Made by a program: the position numbers and the translations under genes. From assembly GCA_021793055.1 (NCBI GenBank), contig JAJYTL010000060.1:1-13233 (forward strand): a DNA stretch of 13,233 nt, read 5' to 3'. The notes under the pieces were generated by a model, which had not been told where the DNA came from, searched no databases, and was given only the letters and a program-made list of their open reading frames with translations. Source of the stretch: Pseudomonadota bacterium. Lineage in GTDB: Bacteria; Pseudomonadota; Alphaproteobacteria; Ferrovibrionales; Ferrovibrionaceae. This document shows positions 1 through 6,533 of the stretch, piece after piece; positions within the stretch are counted from its first letter, which is position 1; each line of letters begins with the position of its first letter.

Positions 1-153
1 ATCACAGCGCCGCATAAACAGGCCGGACATATGAAAGCAACCGATCACACCCATCCCGACAAAAAGCCCTTGCCATACGGGGCGTCCACATATGAATCAC
101 AGATTACCGCTCCTGGGTATCCCCAGATTCAATCAAAATGTGAACTGCTCTAG
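1..153 (-). mobile_element. Possible degenerate insertion-sequence end (tentative)
   Basis: The first 150 bases are 51% G+C by count (76 of 150), clearly below the neighbouring genes. On the minus strand, reading from CTAG at 150-153 leftward, there is a stretch complementary to 126-150 that resembles a terminal repeat, then an ATG at 91 opening a 29-codon frame that begins MWTP and stops at position 2. MWTP is an N terminus I recall from IS5-family transposases, but the following residues do not match such a transposase, so at best this is a decayed or frameshifted remnant. Inverted pairs TGAATC (93-98)/GATTCA (126-131) and CTGGG (113-117)/CCCAG (122-126) lie inside. The plus strand is also open from base 1 to the TAG at 151-153 (50 codons), and this could instead be the tail of an unrecognised gene. 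No second IS end is visible. Confidence 0.2.
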
Positions 154-258
154 CGCGTCATCCGGAAAGGCGGGCTCAACTTTCGCACAAGGTCATGCCG
201 CAGGTCGTCGCAACGGAGCAGGACGTGACTTGGGCCGATTCGCCCAAATCTTCGCGCG
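154..258. other. Intergenic DNA, no gene seen
   Basis: This short segment lies between the low-GC left edge and the MFS stop codon. I see no start codon with a ribosome binding site and no recognisable protein. It contains GAAAG (165-169) facing CTTTC (180-184) and a stronger inverted repeat at 227-250 listed separately. The layout is reminiscent of short intergenic repeats common in alphaproteobacteria, but I cannot match it to a named family from memory. Confidence 0.4.
227..250 (-). terminator. Hairpin just downstream of the MFS gene
   Basis: TTGGGC (230-235) and GCCCAA (242-247) form a 6-bp stem with a 6-nt loop. The stem extends to 227-250 with one mismatch (C229/A248). It begins 8 nt past the MFS stop codon on the minus strand, the right place for a transcript end. 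No U-tract follows the stem, so intrinsic termination would be weak; an mRNA 3'-end stabilising hairpin is an equal possibility. Confidence 0.35.
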
Positions 259-1461
259 CTAGGCGCCGCTCGAGGCCTCCGAGGCGCGGCGCAGCCCCAG
301 CGCGACCAGCAGCACGAGCGCCACCACCGCGCCGCCCGCGAGAAAGGGGAGATTGCGGCCGCCGATGGTGAACAACGCGCCCGCTGCCGCCGGGCCGAGG
401 ATGCGGGCGAGGCTCGCCGCCGATTGCGACACGCCAAGCATGCTGCCGCGCGAATTGCCGGCGGCGCGCAGGCTGATCAGGCTGCTCAGGGACGGCGAGC
501 ACAGGCTCGCGCCGTAGGCGAGGCAGGCCATGGCGACGAGCAGGATCGGCAGCGAGTGCGACAGCGGAATGAGGACGAAGCCGATCAGCAGCACGGCCGC
601 GCCCTGGAGAATGAGCGCCGGCTCGCCGAAGCGCTTGCGCAGGCGTCGGATCAGGCCGCCCTGCACGGCTGCGGCGACCAGGCCGGTATAGGCGAAGACG
701 TAGCCGTTCTGGGTCGCCCCCCAGCCGAAGGCCCGCTCCGACCACAGCGCGAACACCGATTCCATGCCGGAAAAGACGAAGGTGACGAGGAAGAACAGGA
801 TTACCAGCCGTTGCAGGCCGGGAGAGGTGAGGGCCTGCTGCAGAATCTGGAAGCGGCCGCGCCGGGGCTCCAGCGCGCCGGCCTCCGGGCGATGCGATTC
901 CTTCAGCATCGCCAGAGCGAAAAGGCAGGCCGCGAGCGAGAGCGCGGCGGCGGTGAGCGCCGGGGCGAGGAAATTCGGCTGCGTCGGGTCTGAGCCGCCG
1001 AGAATGCCGCCGATTGCCGGACCGAGGATGAAGCCGAGACCGAAGGCGGCGCCGATCAGGCCCATGCCGTGGGCGCGCTTCTCGGGCGGCGTCACGTCGG
1101 AGATATAGGCTTGCGCCGCGGCGATATTGCCCGCCATGGCGCCGGCCGCGGCACGGGCGAGAAACAATTCCCAAAGGGTCTGCGAAAAGCCGACGCCGAC
1201 GTAGGCCACGGCGATACCGAGAAGGCTGATCATCAGCACCGGCTTGCGGCCGATGCGATCCGAGAGCCGGCCCCAGAACGGCGCGAAGAAGAACTGCGTC
1301 AGCGAATAGATCGCCATCAGCAAGGTGACGGCGTCGGGGCTGGCGTTGAAATGCTCGGCGTAGAACGGCAGCAGCGGGATGATCACCCCGAAGCCGACAA
1401 GGTCAATGAAGACCGTGAAGAAGATGATGGCGAGTCCGCTCCGTTTACGGGTCATTTCCAT
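259..1461 (-). CDS. MFS drug/solute exporter, DHA1 TetA-like
   Basis: A 400-residue, 12-helix-type major facilitator protein, probably a proton-driven exporter in the inner membrane. Helix 1 carries the TetA/DHA1 pattern DLVGFGVIIPLLPFY (20-34). Motif A, GRLSDRIGRKPVL, lies at 64-76 in the first cytoplasmic loop. The antiporter motif C, GFILGPAIGG, at 143-152 supports export rather than uptake. The length is normal for DHA1 proteins. The N and C halves are joined by a basic loop near 190-205 (RPEAGALEPRRGR). The start at 1461 is preceded by AGGG eight bases upstream; an alternative ATG lies two codons in. The gene begins 10 nt after the dedA stop, so it is probably the second gene of a dedA-MFS unit. 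No adjacent TetR- or MarR-type repressor is present. Substrate cannot be read from sequence; tetracycline resistance should not be assumed. Confidence 0.92.
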   Translation of the reverse strand: MEMTRKRSGLAIIFFTVFIDLVGFGVIIPLLPFYAEHFNASPDAVTLLMAIYSLTQFFFAPFWGRLSDRIGRKPVLMISLLGIAVAYVGVGFSQTLWELFLARAAAGAMAGNIAAAQAYISDVTPPEKRAHGMGLIGAAFGLGFILGPAIGGILGGSDPTQPNFLAPALTAAALSLAACLFALAMLKESHRPEAGALEPRRGRFQILQQALTSPGLQRLVILFFLVTFVFSGMESVFALWSERAFGWGATQNGYVFAYTGLVAAAVQGGLIRRLRKRFGEPALILQGAAVLLIGFVLIPLSHSLPILLVAMACLAYGASLCSPSLSSLISLRAAGNSRGSMLGVSQSAASLARILGPAAAGALFTIGGRNLPFLAGGAVVALVLLVALGLRRASEASSGA

Positions 1462-1471
1462 TGCTCACGCC

Positions 1472-2170
1472 CTACTGTTTGCCGATTCTTTCGCGTTGCC
1501 GACCCGCGACCGCGTTCGGGTCGGATGGGTCGTCGATGTCGAGCCGCAGCTTGGCCTGCTTCATGTGCCGCCGCTGAATGAGGATCGCGGTCCAGCTCAT
1601 GAGAATGAAGCACCCGAGCATCGAGAGGCCGACGACCTCCGCCCATTTGCCGAGCACGGCCTGCGAGACGTGCCCGAACAGGTAGCCGCCGCCGGAAAAG
1701 ATCACCGCCCAGATGCCGGCGGCGATGAAATTGAACAGCAGGAAGCGAGCCGAGGGTATCTTGCTCAGGCCCAACGCGAAGCCCGAGATGTTGCGGATGC
1801 CGTACATGAAACGGAAGGTGAGGATGAAGAGGACGTCGTACTTTTCGGCGAGGGCGAGGGCTTGGGATGCGGCGAGGATCCAATGCGGGCGCCGATGCAA
1901 AAGCGGCTTGCCGAAGCGGCGGCCCATCTGGAACCAGAGCTGATCGCCGGCAAAGCTGCCAAGCCACGCCATCACCATGGCCAGCGGCAGGTCGAGGTAG
2001 CCCCTCTGCGCGGCATAGCCGAGAAACAGAACGAAAGTCTCGCCTTCGAAGAAGGTTCCAATAAAGATGATAGGGTAGGTGTAATCTCTATATCTGCCGA
2101 TGAGATTGGGAAGATCTACGTTAAATAGGTTCCCGAACTCGACGAAATAGTGATGAAGAGAGAGAAGCAC
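1472..2170 (-). CDS. DedA-family membrane protein (SNARE-associated/VTT domain)
   Basis: A 232-residue integral inner-membrane protein of the DedA family, whose members are linked to envelope lipid handling, including undecaprenyl-phosphate recycling, and to membrane energetics. Visible family features are the re-entrant segment FEGETFVLFLGY (41-52), GSFAGDQLWFQMGRRFG (71-87), the RFMYGIRN motif (120-127), whose two arginines (120 and 126) match the spacing of essential arginines in E. coli YqjA, and the C-terminal WAVIFSGGGYLFG (154-166). I chose the GTG at 2170 because GGAG sits five bases upstream and the protein then has normal DedA length. An ATG at 2281 would add 37 residues rich in Ala, Arg and Gly with no DedA similarity. 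The first codons are unusually AT-rich (2061-2130 is 27/70 G+C). It lies 10 nt upstream of the MFS exporter. Exact lipid substrate unknown. Confidence 0.92.
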   Translation of the reverse strand: MLLSLHHYFVEFGNLFNVDLPNLIGRYRDYTYPIIFIGTFFEGETFVLFLGYAAQRGYLDLPLAMVMAWLGSFAGDQLWFQMGRRFGKPLLHRRPHWILAASQALALAEKYDVLFILTFRFMYGIRNISGFALGLSKIPSARFLLFNFIAAGIWAVIFSGGGYLFGHVSQAVLGKWAEVVGLSMLGCFILMSWTAILIQRRHMKQAKLRLDIDDPSDPNAVAGRQRERIGKQ

Positions 2171-2401
2171 GCGTTCTCCGCCTGCGGTTGTCTTGTCGCG
2201 GCTGGCCGGGCGATTGACGCCACCGCACCGCCGCGCTGCGGGCGGCGCGGCGGGCTTGGCCGCCGAGCCCCGTCGCCCCATGATTCGCGATGACTATAAC
2301 GCGACTTCGAAGATCGAAGGGCCCGATTTGCGGCCCGATCCGGTTCTGGAGCGACAATGGCGCGCACCATAAGGGTAAAGTGCCGCTCCGTCGAGAAAAC
2401 T
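2171..2401 (-). promoter_or_regulatory. Region upstream of dedA with palindrome and direct repeats
   Basis: A 231-nt gap separates the dehydratase stop from the dedA start, the only large gap in the minus-strand block, so a separate dedA promoter is expected here. On the minus strand TATAGT (plus-strand complement 2294-2299) is a fair -10 hexamer; no strong -35 stands out. Just upstream lies CTTCGA (2305-2310)/TCGAAG (2314-2319), a perfect 6-bp inverted repeat with a 3-nt centre. An 8-bp direct repeat GGCCCGAT occurs at 2320-2327 and 2332-2339. These could be operator half-sites. No gene is visible in the gap apart from the unlikely upstream extension of dedA. Confidence 0.35.
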
Positions 2402-3388
2402 TTAGCGCGCGTGCCGTTTGAGTGCCGCCGCGAACAGCGCCGCATCGATATTGCCGCCGGAGGCGACGGCGACGGCCGCCTGGCCCGCGGTTTCGAGCTT
2501 GCCGGCGAGAAGGGCCGCGAGGGCCGTGGCGCCGCCCGGCTCGACCACGAGCTTGGCGTGCCGGAAGGCCTCGACCATGGCCGCTTCGACCTCGGCGTCC
2601 GAGACCGCAACCCCGCCGGCGGCGAGCCGCCGGTTGATGGCGAAGGTGGTCTCGCCCGGCGTCGGCACCAGAAGCGCGTCGCAGATGCTATGCCCGCCGG
2701 GCGGGTTGCTCTCGCGCCGCCCCGAGCGGAGCGAGCGGCCGGTATCGTCGAAGCCCTCGGGCTCGACGGCAAAGACGCGGGTCGCCGGCAGTTCCGTCGC
2801 GAGCGCCGTCGCGATGCCGGCGAGAAGACCGCCGCCGCTCACCGGCACGGCGACGAGCGCGGGCGTCACGCCAAGTTCCCGGCACTGGGCCGCGATCTCG
2901 AGCCCGATGGTGCCCTGGCCGGCGATCACCGCCGGATCCTCGAAGGGCGGCACCAGCGTGGCGCCGCGCTCGCTCGCGATCGTCCGCCCCAGGGCCTCGC
3001 GATCCTCCGTCAGGCGGTCGTAGAGCACCACCTCGGCGCCGTATTTGCGCGTGTTCTCCTGTTTGATCCGCGGCGAATCGGCGGGCATCAGGATCGTCGT
3101 GCGGGCGCCGCAGAGCCGCGCCGCGAAGGCGACTCCTTGCGCGTGGTTGCCCGACGAGAAGGCGACGACGCCGGCCTGCCGCTCGGCGGTCGAGAGTTGA
3201 GCGATGCGATTGTAGGCGCCGCGAAACTTGAACGAGCCGGTGAATTGCAGCACCTCGGCCTTGATCAGCAGGCGAAAGCCCAAGGCTTCGTTGAGGATTG
3301 GAGACTCGACCAGCGGCGTCCGCCGCGCGACGGGGCGGAGGCGTTCGGCGGCGGTGACGATGTCGGCTAGCTCGGGGGCGGGAAACAT
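2402..3388 (-). CDS. PLP-dependent serine/threonine dehydratase-like enzyme
   Basis: A 328-residue fold-type-II PLP enzyme of the threonine dehydratase/serine racemase group, cytosolic, expected to deaminate L-threonine or L-serine (or a hydroxyaspartate) to a 2-oxo acid and ammonia. The Schiff-base lysine is K54 in GSFKFRGAYN (51-60). The cofactor loops are SSGNHAQG (78-85) and the phosphate-binding SGGGLLAG (184-191); SGGNID (310-315) closes the site. There is no C-terminal ACT-type regulatory domain, unlike biosynthetic IlvA of about 500 residues, so isoleucine feedback control is unlikely. Ser79 occupies the position of the catalytic serine of serine racemases, where classical dehydratases usually have Ala; E209 and D215 fit the racemase divalent-metal site spacing. 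AGGG lies seven bases before the ATG at 3388. It starts 24 nt after the hydrolase stop, probably in the same operon. Exact substrate is unresolved. Confidence 0.92.
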   Translation of the reverse strand: MFPAPELADIVTAAERLRPVARRTPLVESPILNEALGFRLLIKAEVLQFTGSFKFRGAYNRIAQLSTAERQAGVVAFSSGNHAQGVAFAARLCGARTTILMPADSPRIKQENTRKYGAEVVLYDRLTEDREALGRTIASERGATLVPPFEDPAVIAGQGTIGLEIAAQCRELGVTPALVAVPVSGGGLLAGIATALATELPATRVFAVEPEGFDDTGRSLRSGRRESNPPGGHSICDALLVPTPGETTFAINRRLAAGGVAVSDAEVEAAMVEAFRHAKLVVEPGGATALAALLAGKLETAGQAAVAVASGGNIDAALFAAALKRHAR

Positions 3389-3412
3389 GCCGGGACCCTG
3401 TTCGGTTGCGGG

Positions 3413-4285
3413 CTAGAGGGCGGCGAGAAAGTCGTCGAGGGCCGTGAGAAAGGGCTCCTCGTGCGGGATCGGCGTATGGCCGACGTTCGGGATCAGGAGG
3501 CGCCTCAAATCCGGCTTTTCTGCCGCCATGCGCTCGAAGGTCGCGGGGTCGAGGACGTCGGAAAGCGCGCCCCGCACCGCGAGCACCGGAATGTCGGCGA
3601 GGCTGCGGTAAAGTGGCCAGAGGTCCGGCGTCGCGCCGCCTTTCGCCTGCTCGCGCAGCGCATCGCCGATGTGCAGGTCGTAATCGAGGCGGAAATCGCC
3701 GCGTGCCGGGTCGGCAACGAAAACCGCATCGGCGGTCCTGAGCCAGAACGCATCGTCGCGCCCGGGGTATGCGGCGGCGAATTGGCTCTTGAGCGCGGCG
3801 GCCGCGGTCTCGATGTCGGGCATGCGCAAGTCGCGTCCGACATAACCCGCGATGCGCGCGATGCCGTTCGGATCGAGCACCGGCCCGACGTCGTTCAATA
3901 CCGCGCCGGCGAGAAGCGTCGGCGCTGCGGCGCCGAGCGCCATGGCGCAGATGCCGCCGAGCGACGTGCCGAGGACGACAACCCGCGGGATGCCGGCGGC
4001 GGCGAGCAGAGAAATCACGTCTCTGACATAGGTGGCCGGGTGATAGTTGCGCCAGTTGGCATCGTAGCCCGAGCGGCCGCGGCCGCGGAAATCCATCGCC
4101 AACACCCGGCGCGTCGCCGAGAGGTGCGAGGCGATGCGGTGGAATTCCTTGGAATTTCGCGTCAGGCCGGCGAGGCAGAGAACCGGCGCGCGGCCGCCGC
4201 TGCCGCTACCGCTGCCGTAATCGCGGCAATAGAGCGGGATATCGTCTTCGCTGCGGAAGACATGTTCGCGGTAGGGGGCATCCAT
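3413..4285 (-). CDS. Alpha/beta-fold hydrolase
   Basis: A 290-residue alpha/beta hydrolase with no signal peptide, thus probably cytosolic. The nucleophile elbow is GTSLGG (106-111) with Ser108. The acid is probably Asp243 in GALSDVLD (239-246). The catalytic His270 is in NVGHTP (267-272). LAGLTRNS (38-45) supplies the oxyanion-hole strand-loop and MDFRGRGRS (64-72) the usual following turn. Residues 135-225 form the variable cap. A short Gly-Ser stretch (24-31) separates the first two strands. I chose the ATG at 4285 because GAGGAG sits immediately upstream at good spacing; the frame is open for 106 more codons but those read into the lytic transglycosylase gene and carry no domain. It lies between slt (44 nt) and the dehydratase (24 nt). 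It resembles proline iminopeptidase/haloalkane dehalogenase-like general hydrolases; the substrate cannot be deduced. Confidence 0.9.
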   Translation of the reverse strand: MDAPYREHVFRSEDDIPLYCRDYGSGSGSGGRAPVLCLAGLTRNSKEFHRIASHLSATRRVLAMDFRGRGRSGYDANWRNYHPATYVRDVISLLAAAGIPRVVVLGTSLGGICAMALGAAAPTLLAGAVLNDVGPVLDPNGIARIAGYVGRDLRMPDIETAAAALKSQFAAAYPGRDDAFWLRTADAVFVADPARGDFRLDYDLHIGDALREQAKGGATPDLWPLYRSLADIPVLAVRGALSDVLDPATFERMAAEKPDLRRLLIPNVGHTPIPHEEPFLTALDDFLAAL

Positions 4286-4329
4286 GGGGGACTCCTCAAG
4301 AACAAGGCACGATGGACACCGCGCCCTTA

Positions 4330-6411
4330 TCAGCGCGCGCCGCGCGCCGCCACGTCGGTGTCGTGATTGAAGCCTTGCCGTCGATTTTCGCTGACGGCTC
4401 GGACCGGGACTTCCGGTTGGCCCTGTATGTCGGCGGCCAGGGCTTCGAGGACGGGCGCCTCGGGATGCCGGAGCGCGCGGTAGACTTCCAGGCTTTCCAT
4501 CACCCGCTCGACGTAGTTCCGCGTTTCCGCAAAGGGAATGAGCTCGATCCAGTCGAGCACGTTGACGCCGGGGCGCCGCGGGTTGCCCCAGGCGGCGATC
4601 CACTTGCCGACGTTGTGATCGCCGGCGTCGTAGGCGGCGAGGGCGAGGACGTAGCTGCCGTGGTACTTGTCGAGCAGGTGTTCGAGATAGTGGCTGCCGA
4701 GCCGGATGTTGTAGGCCGGGTCGGAAACCAGCCGCTGCGGCCAGAAGGGCAGGTGAACTTGATGCGCCATTTCGCGGGCGGTCGCCGGCATGAGTTGCAT
4801 GACGCCGAGCGCGCCGGCGGGCGAGCGCGCGCTTGGCTTGAAGGCGCTTTCCTGGCGCGACACGGCAAGGATCAGGTCGGGGTGCTTGAGCCCGCGCGTC
4901 GGGATCAGACGCGGCACCAGCGGGAAATCGTAATGCATAAGGAAGATGCCGTGCTCGGCGGCCTGCTTCGCCGCCCTGATGGCGAGGTCGGGACGCCCGA
5001 GCGCGGTCGCGAGGCGGGCGATCTGATCCGCCTCGGCCGCCGTCGTCGCGCCACGGGTGAGGACGGCGATGAAGGGATCAATCAGATCGGCATGGCCGCT
5101 CATCGCCAGGATCTTGGCCGCTTCCACCAGATCGTCGCGGGCGAAGGCCTGGGCTTGGCCCGCCGTCGGCGGGTCGGCAGCGGGGAGCCTCAGGCGGCCG
5201 CGATCGCCGAGGGTCAAAGCCGCCATCTGGCCGTAGAAGGTGGTCGGGTAGGTTGCGGCAACCCGGTACCAGTGCCGCGCCAGGGCCGTCTTGCCGAGCG
5301 CCGCCTCGGCGCGGGCATACCAATAGGCGCCGCGCGCCCGGCTCACCGGCGTGTGCACAATGGCGAGAAAACGCCGGAAATGATCGAGCGCGGCCGTCTT
5401 ATTGCCGAGGAAGCGGAGCATGATCCAGCCGGCGAGCCACTCCGATTCCGCCAGCGCCGCGCCCTCGATCCGGCCGTGGTGAAGCGCCAGGCGATAGGCG
5501 CGGGTGACATTGCCCTCGGCGAGCTGACGGCGCGCCTCGATGTCATCCTCTTGCCACCAGAAGTAAGGATAGGTGCGGTCGACGCCCGGCGTCGCGAGCA
5601 GAGCCGCCGCGGCATCGTCCAGCCCCTTGCGGCGACGCCAGCGGGCACGATCGAAAATCAGCCCGGGATCGTCGCGAAGCCGAGCCGGCACGCGATCGAT
5701 ATACCATTCGACGCCGGGCCGCATTTCGGACAACGCAATGCGCGCCTCGGCCAGCACGCGCTCGGGCGGCGGCACGAGAAGCAGGAGGCGGCTTGCCGCC
5801 TCGTCGCGCCCGAACCAGATCAGCCGCGAGAGCCTGGCCTCCACATCCGCGGTCCGGAGCGCCTTGCGGTCGCGTTTCAGGATCGCGGTTTCTTCCGCCC
5901 TGGTGAACAGGCCGACGACGAAGCCGCGACGAATTAGCGCCAGGCCCTTGTCGGTGTCGCCCTTGCCGCCCGCCGCCATCAGCGCCTCGCCATAGCGCAC
6001 CATGCCGAGCCCAGTGACCGGCGCGTGGTGCGCGAACCAGGCCGCCACCGTGCCGTCGCTCGGATCGTTGGCGAGAAGCTGCTCGAGGTCGCGCTTCATC
6101 GTCCAGCGTTTTGGCCAATGGCGATGGCGGACGAGGAAGTCGGTGTAATCGTTGATGCCGGCGTTGGTGCCGGCGCGGGTCAGCCAAAGCCAGGTGACGA
6201 GGGTGTCGCCGACGGCCGATTTGCCATGCGCCGCGAGGTGCAGGCCGGCCGCGAAGCGATCGGCGAGGATGGCGTCGATGGCGCGGCGATAAAGCGCCTG
6301 TTCCGCCGGGGCGATCGGCACCGCGACGCCGGATGGCGTTTTCGCCAAGGCCGGGAGCCACACCGCCCCACCCGCCACGATCAGCAAGGCCGCAAGGACG
6401 AGACGCCGCAT
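4330..6411 (-). CDS. slt: Soluble lytic murein transglycosylase (Slt70 type)
   Basis: A 693-residue periplasmic lytic transglycosylase that cleaves peptidoglycan glycan strands to 1,6-anhydro-muropeptides. A signal peptide is clear: MRR, a hydrophobic core (4-20) and ALA before K24. Residues about 35-500 are an alpha-helical superhelical doughnut with TPR-like repeats (for example AYWYARAEAALGK, 362-374). The C-terminal goose-lysozyme-like catalytic domain starts near 505: SRQESAF contains catalytic Glu521, followed by GALGVMQLMP (533-542). The usual AYNAG motif reads AYDAG (593-597), an Asn-to-Asp change. A last segment of about 40 residues (655-693) lacks domain features. GGAG lies seven bases before the ATG at 6411. 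The gene is first of a probable operon with the hydrolase and dehydratase and is transcribed divergently from dapA, whose product feeds the diaminopimelate made for the same wall. Confidence 0.95.
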   Translation of the reverse strand: MRRLVLAALLIVAGGAVWLPALAKTPSGVAVPIAPAEQALYRRAIDAILADRFAAGLHLAAHGKSAVGDTLVTWLWLTRAGTNAGINDYTDFLVRHRHWPKRWTMKRDLEQLLANDPSDGTVAAWFAHHAPVTGLGMVRYGEALMAAGGKGDTDKGLALIRRGFVVGLFTRAEETAILKRDRKALRTADVEARLSRLIWFGRDEAASRLLLLVPPPERVLAEARIALSEMRPGVEWYIDRVPARLRDDPGLIFDRARWRRRKGLDDAAAALLATPGVDRTYPYFWWQEDDIEARRQLAEGNVTRAYRLALHHGRIEGAALAESEWLAGWIMLRFLGNKTAALDHFRRFLAIVHTPVSRARGAYWYARAEAALGKTALARHWYRVAATYPTTFYGQMAALTLGDRGRLRLPAADPPTAGQAQAFARDDLVEAAKILAMSGHADLIDPFIAVLTRGATTAAEADQIARLATALGRPDLAIRAAKQAAEHGIFLMHYDFPLVPRLIPTRGLKHPDLILAVSRQESAFKPSARSPAGALGVMQLMPATAREMAHQVHLPFWPQRLVSDPAYNIRLGSHYLEHLLDKYHGSYVLALAAYDAGDHNVGKWIAAWGNPRRPGVNVLDWIELIPFAETRNYVERVMESLEVYRALRHPEAPVLEALAADIQGQPEVPVRAVSENRRQGFNHDTDVAARGAR

Positions 6412-6435
6412 TTTTTACTCCGGAAGAGGGCGATC

Positions 6436-6463
6436 ATGATACAAGGGCCCTGTTGCGTTGCAA
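6436..6463 (-). promoter_or_regulatory. Predicted sigma70-type promoter of slt
   Basis: On the minus strand, TTGCAA (plus 6458-6463) as -35 is separated by 16 bases from TATCAT (plus 6436-6441) as -10, matching consensus at 4/6 and 5/6. Transcription would start near 6429-6430, leaving a short leader with the GGAG site. The -35 lies inside the palindrome GTTGCAAC (6457-6464), itself flanked by TTGCG (6453-6457) and CGCAA (6465-6469), so a repressor could act here. The call rests on pattern matching only. Confidence 0.5.
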
Positions 6464-6475
6464 CCGCAATGCGGC

Positions 6476-6504
6476 TTGCCCGGGCCGCCTTCCGTCAGTA
6501 TCGT
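6476..6504 (+). promoter_or_regulatory. Predicted sigma70-type promoter of dapA-smpB operon
   Basis: TTGCCC (6476-6481) and TATCGT (6499-6504) are separated by exactly 17 bases, each matching consensus at 4/6. Transcription would start near 6511, giving a leader of about 23 nt with the AGAGGA ribosome site seven bases before the dapA ATG. It lies back-to-back with the slt promoter; the two -35 elements are about 12 bp apart, so the promoters could be co-regulated or interfere. Confidence 0.45.
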
Positions 6505-6533
6505 GACACGGGAATTCGGAAGAGGACAATAGG

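Noticed and set aside
2171..2281. N-terminal extension of dedA to the ATG at 2281
   Set aside because: The 37 extra residues are Ala/Arg/Gly-rich with no signal peptide or DedA similarity; the GTG at 2170 has a better ribosome site and gives normal length.
4286..4603. N-terminal extension of 106 codons on the hydrolase
   Set aside because: The extension overlaps slt on the same strand in another frame, while the ATG at 4285 has an excellent GAGGAG and begins the recognisable fold.
4312..5937. A 541-codon plus-strand open frame opposite slt
   Set aside because: It lies wholly antisense to a well-supported lytic transglycosylase, has no domain motif, and its Arg/Gly/Ala-rich composition is typical of mirror frames in G+C-rich DNA.
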